Source: CAZKUN01 sp964555935
Lineage (GTDB): Bacteria > Armatimonadota > Zipacnadia > Zipacnadales > VGFC01
NCBI GenBank assembly: GCA_964555935.1
Contig: CAZKUN010000259.1
Span: 1 to 12,640 of the forward strand
Length of the DNA stretch: 12,640 bases
Direction: 5' to 3'
The notes beneath the pieces are model-generated. The model was not told the origin of the DNA, made no database searches, and saw only the letters and a list, made by a program, of their open reading frames with translations. Below are positions 1 through 6,300 of the stretch, in pieces. How positions within the stretch are numbered: position 1 is the first letter of the stretch; each line of letters opens with the position of its first letter. A program made the position numbers and the translations under genes.

Positions 1-355
1 ATAGACATCCAGAAGCTGGGCTGGTAGCCGCTTATATTGAGGATGCGGGCCGATGCGAGCCTGGGGGCCGTGGGATTGCCGGGACGAATGCCTGGAGATA
101 GCCTTCGAGCGCGACGAGGCTCTTCCAGTCAAACGCGGCTTGTCGGGCTTGTGTTTCGGAGGTGAGAGACGGTGGCACGGATGTTGCCAGTGAGGTCCGG
201 GCCGCACGGGCAGCTTGACAACTGAATAGCGGGGAATGGGAGCAGTGGGTCACCTAACTAGGCCTTAATACCTGTTTAGGTAACTATATACAAGGGGTAC
301 ACTACGTACATAGGTTGGTGTGAGTACATAGAGAAGAGTACGAAGGGCAGGAGAC
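1..355. other. Left-edge region without a convincing gene
   Basis: No open frame here looks like a known protein. A minus-strand frame of 73 codons (32-253) and a plus-strand frame that is open from 102 to a TGA at 215-217 both exist, but each is short, neither has a good ribosome-binding site, and GC-rich DNA opens such frames by chance. A TTGACA hexamer at 215-220 has no acceptable -10 at 16-18 bases. The last ~100 bases are clearly more AT-rich than the rest of the window and form the upstream region of the toxin-antitoxin operon. The segment 1-240 could hold the remains of a gene or a dispersed repeat; I cannot tell which from one copy. Confidence 0.5.
252..345 (+). promoter_or_regulatory. 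AT-rich promoter/operator region of the toxin-antitoxin operon
   Basis: This is an AT-rich island in GC-rich DNA. It contains an inverted repeat TACCT-GTTT-AGGTA (269-282), a second ACCTAA copy at 252-257 that can pair with TTAGGT at 276-281, a TATATA at 285-290, and a direct repeat GTACATAG at 306-313 and 324-331 (18 bp apart) within a run of four GTAC tetramers (297, 306, 324, 338). Phd/YefM antitoxins typically repress their own operon by binding short palindromes near the promoter, so these repeats are candidate operator sites. I could not find a clean -35/-10 pair, so the exact promoter is undefined. Confidence 0.4.
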
Positions 356-610
356 ATGACCCGCCTAGCGATGGTTGCTTTGCGCAAGGAACTCGCGGAT
401 GTTGTTGCCAAGGTCGCATACGGGAAGACGCCGATCATCATCCAACGAGCCGGCAAGGACATGGCAGCGTTGGTGTCCATGGAAGACCTTGCGCTGCTGG
501 AGGAACTCGAAGACCGGTACCTCACTAAGGTCGCTGACGCGGCCGACGCCGAGCCCGATGCCCACGTGTTGACTGCATGGGATGACGCGAAGCGGGAAAT
601 AGGATGGTAG
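356..610 (+). CDS. Phd/YefM-family type II antitoxin
   Basis: An 84-residue protein of the usual antitoxin length. Residues 7-45 form the Phd/YefM DNA-binding and dimerisation fold: an amphipathic helix (LRKELADVVAKVAYGK), a strand with the typical IIIQRAGKDMAALVS pattern, then MEDLALLEELEDRY, which matches the family signature 'VSxEDLxLLEELED'. The acidic tail from about residue 60 (several Asp/Glu, ending AWDDAKREIGW) would be the toxin-neutralising segment, disordered until bound. The ATG at 356 has AAGGG eight bases upstream and AGGAG only two bases upstream; the former spacing is more usual. The toxin gene follows after six bases, so the two are co-transcribed. The protein should repress its own promoter together with the toxin. 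The family call is firm; pairing with the next gene is by position. Confidence 0.88.
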   Translation: MTRLAMVALRKELADVVAKVAYGKTPIIIQRAGKDMAALVSMEDLALLEELEDRYLTKVADAADAEPDAHVLTAWDDAKREIGW

Positions 611-616
611 TGACGA

Positions 617-943
617 ATGGCGAGGAAACCGAAGGCCGCGCCTCGGAAGAAGAAGCCACCTAAGTACAAGATCTACCTGACCAACCCGGCGAAGCGCGAC
701 ATGCGCAAGGTTCAACGCAGAGACGCCGGCGGTGTCAGAGACGCCATCGATGACCTCGCCAAGGCCCCACGGGGCGGCGACAGCAAGAAGATCTCCAACG
801 ACCCACATGGCCGATGGAGAAAGCGCGTTGGCAACACCCGAATTGTCTATACCATCGATGACAAGGGGCGCGTTGTCGTGGTCAGCATCATCAAGGACCG
901 GTCCGGCGTTTACAAGCTACTCCCGGTGAGGTCCCCCATCTGA
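617..943 (+). CDS. RelE/ParE-family type II toxin
   Basis: A 108-residue basic protein. Residues 17-102 show the RelE/ParE pattern: a strand (YKIYLTNPAKRDM), two helices rich in Arg/Lys with DAIDDLAK, then the core WRKRVGNTRIVYTID (67-81), a strand VVVVSIIKDR (86-95) and the terminal Tyr99. R70, R75, R95 and Y99 occupy the kind of positions used for RNA contact and catalysis in RelE-type mRNA interferases, but ParE members (gyrase inhibitors) share the fold, so the target is not decided. The first 16 residues are an unusually Lys/Arg/Pro-rich extension. The ATG lies six bases after the antitoxin stop with no strong SD of its own; AGGA at 601-604 inside the antitoxin end is the nearest, which suggests translational coupling. 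The 73-bp gap to the converging dehydrogenase has no obvious terminator hairpin. Confidence 0.87.
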   Translation: MARKPKAAPRKKKPPKYKIYLTNPAKRDMRKVQRRDAGGVRDAIDDLAKAPRGGDSKKISNDPHGRWRKRVGNTRIVYTIDDKGRVVVVSIIKDRSGVYKLLPVRSPI

Positions 944-1016
944 CGGTAGCGTAGCGCACCCCTCCCCCGCAAGCCCATAGATCGATCATCAGTGCCGTTC
1001 TACTCTGTCCGGCCCT

Positions 1017-2027
1017 CTACGTCATCCTCGGCAGCATCTCCGGCGTGACCTCGCCCAATAACTCTTCGCCCGCCTTCCAGCGCTTGAGGTTCTCGATCGC
1101 CCGCCGGCCCTTGCATGGATAGGAGTCCTTCGTCGGACCGGCCTGGTGTGGGGTGATGATGCACCGAGGCGTGGCGCGCAACCGGCTACCGGCTGGCGGC
1201 GGCTCGGGATCGAAGACATCCAGGCACGACCACAGCCGCCCGGCCTCGTGCTCGTCCGCCAGCGCGTCCTCTACCAGAATCCGGCCGCGCGCCGTGTTGA
1301 CGAACACGCCCTCATCCGGGAGACGCGCCAGCATCGCCGCGTCGATCTTCCCCGCGAGTTCCTCAACGCGGCCCGCGTGGTTGCTGATGATCGGACACGT
1401 GTCGAACAGCTCCTCCAGCGACGCAACGCGCGTTACGCCTAGCCCTTCGAGCACCTCGTCAGGCACGTACGGATCGTAGGCGTAGACATCGCACCGGAAC
1501 GGCGCCAGCAGCGGCGGCATCTGCCGGCCGATCTGGCCCAGCCCGATCAGTCCCACCCTCTTCTCAAACAGCGTGGCCGAATCCGGGGACTCGTGATCCC
1601 GCCATTTCTTGAGGTCGTGGGTCACGTGCTGGTTGTACCCGACGCGGCGCTGGCAAGCCAGGATGCCTGTCAGCGCCGACTCGGCGATCGTATGGGCGAT
1701 CGAATCGCCCCAGTTCGTCAGCCGCATTCCGAGTTCGAGGTGCGTCTCGTCCGCGAAGTTGCCCACCGCGCCTGACATGTAGCACAGGAATGCGGGCAGG
1801 TCTTCGGGGTCGCTCGTTTGCGGAAGCTGTCGCACGCCCCATGGCCCGCAGATGATCTCGCATCCGCGTAGGAGCTTGTGCCACTCATCCTCGCTCAGAT
1901 CGCCCGCCGACCGCACGATCGTCCATGGGTAGAGCCCGTCTAGTTCGGCCCTCAGCTCGCCTGGGAAACAACGTCCCTCCATGTCCTCGTTGATCAGAAG
2001 TACATACCTGCCGGCTTGCTCGCTCAC
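1017..2027 (-). CDS. D-2-hydroxyacid dehydrogenase, NAD-binding
   Basis: A 336-residue cytoplasmic oxidoreductase of the D-isomer-specific 2-hydroxyacid dehydrogenase family, which interconverts 2-hydroxy acids and 2-oxo acids with NAD(P). The NAD-binding motif GLGQIG is at residues 162-167 and is preceded by RVGLI; D185 (VYAYDPY) ends the second Rossmann strand and favours NAD. The catalytic triad seen in phosphoglycerate dehydrogenase-like enzymes is complete: R247 in NTARG, E275 in DVFDPEP and H294 in TPHQAG. The N-terminal ~100 residues are the divergent substrate-binding half, so the substrate (glycerate, phosphoglycerate, lactate-type or sugar acid) cannot be named. The start is GTG at 2027 with GGAGG six bases upstream; an overlapping ATG at 2029 is followed at once by TGA and cannot be the start. 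It is transcribed divergently from the phosphoesterase and converges on the toxin gene. Confidence 0.9.
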   Translation of the reverse strand: MSEQAGRYVLLINEDMEGRCFPGELRAELDGLYPWTIVRSAGDLSEDEWHKLLRGCEIICGPWGVRQLPQTSDPEDLPAFLCYMSGAVGNFADETHLELGMRLTNWGDSIAHTIAESALTGILACQRRVGYNQHVTHDLKKWRDHESPDSATLFEKRVGLIGLGQIGRQMPPLLAPFRCDVYAYDPYVPDEVLEGLGVTRVASLEELFDTCPIISNHAGRVEELAGKIDAAMLARLPDEGVFVNTARGRILVEDALADEHEAGRLWSCLDVFDPEPPPAGSRLRATPRCIITPHQAGPTKDSYPCKGRRAIENLKRWKAGEELLGEVTPEMLPRMT

Positions 2028-2033
2028 ATTGGT

Positions 2034-2038
2034 CCTCC
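2034..2038 (-). promoter_or_regulatory. Ribosome-binding site fixing the GTG start of the dehydrogenase
   Basis: On the minus strand this reads GGAGG and sits six bases before the GTG at 2027-2025. It supports GTG as the true start, since the only nearby ATG (2029-2027) is an ATG-TGA dead end. Confidence 0.7.
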
Positions 2039-2061
2039 ATCAAAGATGCGTGATCACCGCG

Positions 2062-2090
2062 TTGACTCTCGTCAACTGGCGTGGGATACT
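2062..2090 (+). promoter_or_regulatory. Predicted sigma70-type promoter for the phosphoesterase gene set
   Basis: TTGACT (2062-2067) and GATACT (2085-2090) are separated by 17 bases; they match the sigma70 consensus at 5/6 and 4/6. The start site would be near 2097, about 35 bases before the ATG at 2132. The -35 lies inside an inverted repeat GTTGAC-TCTC-GTCAAC and the -10 inside GGGATA-C-TATCCC. Prediction only. Confidence 0.5.
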
Positions 2091-2114
2091 ATCCCGGTCC
2101 GTTTTGACTGTCAA
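2086..2114 (-). promoter_or_regulatory. Predicted sigma70-type promoter for the dehydrogenase
   Basis: Read on the minus strand, a consensus -35 TTGACA (2114-2109) is followed after exactly 17 bases by TAGTAT (2091-2086), a 4/6 match to TATAAT. The start site would be near 2079, giving a leader of about 50 bases before the GTG at 2027. The -10 overlaps the -10 of the plus-strand promoter inside the palindrome GGGATA-C-TATCCC. Prediction only. Confidence 0.5.
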
Positions 2115-2131
2115 TCAGAGGAGTCATCGTG

Positions 2132-3265
2132 ATGAGATTCCGCCTTGCCGCGCCGTTTCTCCTTCTCCTGGTATGCGTTCAATTCGTGCCCGCCGCCGAC
2201 CCTCCGCCGCTGTTCTACGCGGTCATTTCCGACACTCAGCGGCCCGATGACGACCCTCTGCCCGAGTTCGCGTGGGCCGTCGAGCGCGTCAATGCCATTT
2301 CGCCTGCATGCGTTCTATTCCCCGGCGATCTCACCAACACGGCCACCCAGAATCAATACGAGCACTTCACCGCCGTTGCCGACAGGCTCGAAGTGCCGAT
2401 CCACTACGCGGTCGGCAACCATGGCGCCGTGCCGGGGGAGGACGTCTATCGCGATCTCTTCCAGCAGGCCGTGGGGGTGCCCACATGGTACCACGAGCAG
2501 ATCGAGGGCTGGCACGTGGTCACGCTCGACTCCGTCCGCTTCGTCGAGGGCGAGCTGCAGCACGACGGTATCGTCGATGCGGAGCAGCTCGATTGGCTCC
2601 GCTCGGAGTTGGAGTCGATCCCCACGAGCGAGCCGATCATCCTCATGGAGCATCATCCGATCGCCATCGAGCATGACGGACTGCAGAACGCCGACGAGGT
2701 GCTCGCGCTCTTTGATGGGCACTACCTGGCCTACACGCTCACTGGCCACTTCCACCGCAACGCGGTGATGACCGATGACACGGGCCTCTTGCACCTCATC
2801 ACCGGGTCGCTCTCCTTCTCCCTGGAGAAGGCCGTCCGCGAGATCGGCTATCGTCTCGTCAGCACCGTGGGGCGTGACATGTGGACGTGTTGGATCGAGC
2901 ATGGCGATGATCCGTCGCTCGATGTGGTGGACATTGTGGAAGGGCCGGGCGATGTCGCTGACCGCTGGAGTGGCGGCCCGACGCTCGGGACGCCGATTCC
3001 CAACGACTCCCGACTCGCCTTGCGCGTCGGCTACGTCGGTGAGGGTTTTCGGCTCAAGTGCGGCGCCCGGATCCTCGGCAACCTGCCCGCCTCGACCGAG
3101 GCGGCTGATGCGCTCGTCGTCCTCTCTGAGAAGAACTCCCTTTACCTCGCGGAGCAGGAATCGCTCAGCCTCACCGTCAAGCCCGACGGTCCGACTCACC
3201 TGAGCCACATTACCATCTGCGCGTCCGAGGCCGACTGGGAACACTTCACGCTTCCGTCCCCATAG
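2132..3265 (+). CDS. Exported calcineurin-like metallophosphoesterase
   Basis: A 377-residue predicted phosphoesterase (hydrolysis of phosphate mono- or diesters with a two-metal centre); substrate unknown. The N-terminus MRFRLAAPFLLLLVCVQFVP followed by a small-residue AAD site is a clear signal peptide, so the enzyme acts outside the cytoplasm. Metallophosphoesterase motifs occur in order (residues counted from this ATG): SDTQ (33-36), GDLTN (65-69), GNHG (95-98), HHP (174-176) and GHFH (205-208). The third motif is normally GNHD or GNHE; glycine replaces the acid here. After about residue 250 the chain forms a separate C-terminal region rich in beta-strand patterns with no motif I recognise. 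GAGGAG lies eight bases before this ATG; an in-frame GTG one codon earlier (2129) would add a single residue. The giant propeller gene follows after 64 bases, probably in the same transcript. Confidence 0.85.
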   Translation: MRFRLAAPFLLLLVCVQFVPAADPPPLFYAVISDTQRPDDDPLPEFAWAVERVNAISPACVLFPGDLTNTATQNQYEHFTAVADRLEVPIHYAVGNHGAVPGEDVYRDLFQQAVGVPTWYHEQIEGWHVVTLDSVRFVEGELQHDGIVDAEQLDWLRSELESIPTSEPIILMEHHPIAIEHDGLQNADEVLALFDGHYLAYTLTGHFHRNAVMTDDTGLLHLITGSLSFSLEKAVREIGYRLVSTVGRDMWTCWIEHGDDPSLDVVDIVEGPGDVADRWSGGPTLGTPIPNDSRLALRVGYVGEGFRLKCGARILGNLPASTEAADALVVLSEKNSLYLAEQESLSLTVKPDGPTHLSHITICASEADWEHFTLPSP

Positions 3266-3329
3266 ACGCAGGACAACGAGATGCCGTCGGTGAACATGCC
3301 ACGCTAGCGCTGTCTACAGGAGATCCCTC

Positions 3330-6300
3330 ATGACCAAGCTGAACGTCGCCCGCCTGGCCGCCATCATTGCCATTCTCTGCTTTGCCGCAGTGCCTCCCCT
3401 ATGGGCCGACTGGCCATCCTATCAGCACGACATGGCCCGTAGTGGCGTCACCACCGAAACGCTTGAGCTGCCGCTGGCCGAGAAGTGGACGTTCATCGGT
3501 AACGGCCCAGCCATCCCCGCCTGGCAGGACCCTCAAGACGTGGCGATCGAAGGCAACATCGAGGAGCCGCGCGTTCGCTTCGATGCCGCTTACCACGCCG
3601 CCATGGCGGATGGCCTCGTCTACTTCGGCACATCGTGTGACAACAAGATCTACTGCATCGACGGCGAGACCGGGGCCGAAGTCTGGTCCGTCATGACCGG
3701 CGGCCCCGTTCGCCTCGCGCCCACGCTGAGCGGCGGTCGCGTGTACGTCGGCTCCGATGATGGGATCATCTACTGCCTGGATGGGAAGGACGGCTCTGAG
3801 GTCTGGCGCTTCTACGCGGCGCCGACGCCCGAGAAGGTGCTCGCTCGCGGCAAGATGACCAACCTGCACCCACCGCGCACGGGCGTCCTGGTCGACGACG
3901 GCGTGGCCTACTTCGGCGCCGGCATCTTCCCCGGCGAGCGCGTCTACCTCTACGCTGTGAACGCCGAGGATGGCTCACTCGTCTGGAAGAATGACACCAT
4001 CTCCGACGGCGGCGCCGGCCAGAACGGCTTCTCGCCCCAGGGATACATGCTCGCCACGAACGACACGCTTTACGTCCCGTCCGGGCGCGCCACGCCCGCC
4101 GCTTTCAACCGCGCCACGGGCAAGTTCATCCACCAGCGTAGCTATAGCTGGCGGTCCGTCGGGCAAGTTGGTGGGACCTACGCTCTGCTCGCCGGCGATC
4201 ACCTGTTCACGGGCACGGGGCAGGTCATCGGCTACGACGCCAAGTCCGGCAACATCGGCTTCGCGTGGTTCAAGGGGCGCCGCTTGGTCGTCACGCAGGA
4301 CACGTCCTACATGCTCGGCGCTGGTGGTCTCAAAGCTCTCAACCGGGTTGAGTACCCGACCCTCAGCAACCAGCAGCGCGACGTCGCCGCGCGGCGCAAG
4401 GCCATTGAGGCGGCGAAAGCCGAAGACATGGATGACCAGCTTGAGAAGCTGAAGGAAGAAGAGGACACCCTCAACGAGGCCCTCGAAGCCTGCAGCCTCT
4501 GGAATCTCGACCAGGAAGAGTTCGCCACCATGATCGTCGCCGGCGAGTTGGTCATCGCGGGCGGCAACGGCAACGTCGTAGTCGTCGACGGCAAGTCCGG
4601 CGAGAGCCTCTGGGGCGCCGCGATTGAGGGCAATGCCGAGGGTCTTGCGGTCTCCGACGGTCGCCTTGTGGTCAGCACTGACGCCGGCACGGTCCACTGC
4701 TTCGGTACGGGCGCGGCGACGGCGAATGAAGTCGGGGCTGCCGATGGCGCTGAGATCGACGACGAGCTTACCGCCGTCTACGCTGATGCCGCCCAGGACA
4801 TCGTCGATCAGACCGGCGTCGAAGAGGGCTTCTGCCTCGTGCTCGGCAGCGGGCAGGGACGCCTCGCCCACGAACTCTCAAAGATCACCGATCTACAGAT
4901 CTACTGCGCCGATCCTGACGCGGATGACGTCGCATCCGCGCGCGATTACCTGCTAAACGCCGGCATATACGGCACGCGCGTCACCGTCGATCAGACCGAT
5001 CTCGACAGCCTGCCGTACGCGAGCTACTTCGCCAACCTGATCGTCTCCGATGACGCCCTGGTGGCGGGCGATCTGTCCGCGGCCTCGTCGGAGGCGCTAC
5101 GCTGCCTCAAGCCCGTCGGCGGTGCGGTCTGCATCGGCCAGCCGGCCGGGGCGAAGGGTGCCGTGAAGGCCCTCAAGCAGAAGCCCCTTCGTGATTGGAT
5201 GGACGAACTGGGCGAGGAGAACGTGAAGGTCACGACCGACGACGGTATCTGGGCCATGGCCGTCCGCGGCTCGTTGGAGGGCGCCGGCAGTTGGACGCAC
5301 CAATACGGCGACGCCGGCAACACCGCATCCACCACGGACACATTCGTCCGCGCGCCCCTCGGGGTTCTCTGGTATGGCGAGCCCGGCCCGGCCGACGCCG
5401 TCAATCGTCACGTGGGGACCGCGGCGCCGCTGTCCATCGACGGCCGCGTCTTCTACCAGGGCGAATACGAGATCATCTGCTTCGATGCCTACAACGGCGT
5501 GCAGTACTGGCGCCGCGAGATCCCTGGCGCGCGCCGCACGGGGATGGTCCGCGAAACATCCAACCTCGCCTGTGACGGCGATTCTCTCTACCTCGCCGCG
5601 GGCAGCCAGTGCCTCCGCCTCGATGCGTTTACCGGCGAGACGACCATGACGTACGAGTTGCCCCCGTCCCAGGGCGGCGGCAACCCCACCTGGGCCTACG
5701 TCGCTCTCGTCGATGACACGCTCTACGGAAGCGTCGCTGTGCGAGGCCAGGAAAGCACGTCTGTGTTTGCCGTGGATACCGGTTCCGGCGACCTCAAGTG
5801 GGTGTACCTCGGCTCGAAGATCCGCAACAACACGATCTCCATCGACGGGGGGCGGGTGTTCTTTGCCGACAACAGCGCCTCAAGCGAGGACCGCCAGAAA
5901 GCCCTCGCGGCCGAGATCAAGGAACTCATGGATGCGGAGGGTATCGAGGCGTCGGCAGCCGAGGAAAAGCTGACCGGCGTCGACGTGCGCTTGGCCATCG
6001 CTCTTGATGCCGGCACCGGCGAGGTCATCTGGCAGCATCCGCTCGATCTCACCGACGCCGGTGGCGCGGTGCTCTCGTGCATCGCTGCGCGCGGCACGGT
6101 TGTCTTCTGCGGGTCGCACTGGAACGGACACTTCTGGCCCCAGTTCCTCGGCGGCGAATACGGTTCTCGTCGCGCGACCGTCCTCGACGCCGAAGACGGC
6201 TCGCTCCTCTGGACCAAGGCCATCGGCTATCGCATCCGCCCGCTTGTCCTCGAGGACATGCTCATCGCCGAGCCGTGGGGATTTGACCTGCGGACGGGCA

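Larger units (their letters stand above)
2061..2114. repeat. Three inverted repeats in the divergent control region
   Basis: Three short palindromes are packed into 54 bp: GTTGAC-TCTC-GTCAAC (2061-2076), GGGATA-C-TATCCC (2083-2095) and TTGAC-T-GTCAA (2104-2114). The first and third share the half-sites TTGAC and GTCAA and start 42 bp apart, close to four helical turns. They coincide with the predicted -35 and -10 elements of both promoters, so they are candidate operators. Part of the TTGAC symmetry may simply reflect -35 hexamers. Confidence 0.5.

Noticed and set aside
215..220. TTGACA hexamer as a promoter -35 for the toxin-antitoxin operon
   Set aside because: No -10-like hexamer lies 16-18 bases downstream, where the sequence is G-rich.
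944..1016. Possible terminator between the convergent toxin and dehydrogenase genes
   Set aside because: I found no stable inverted repeat with a T-tract in these 73 bases.
2315..3244. Minus-strand open frame of 309 codons opposite the metallophosphoesterase gene
   Set aside because: It mirrors a well-supported gene, shows no domain pattern, and long antisense frames are common in GC-rich coding DNA.
3975..4871. Minus-strand open frame of 298 codons opposite the giant gene
   Set aside because: It is a shadow of the giant gene with no start signal or recognisable domain.
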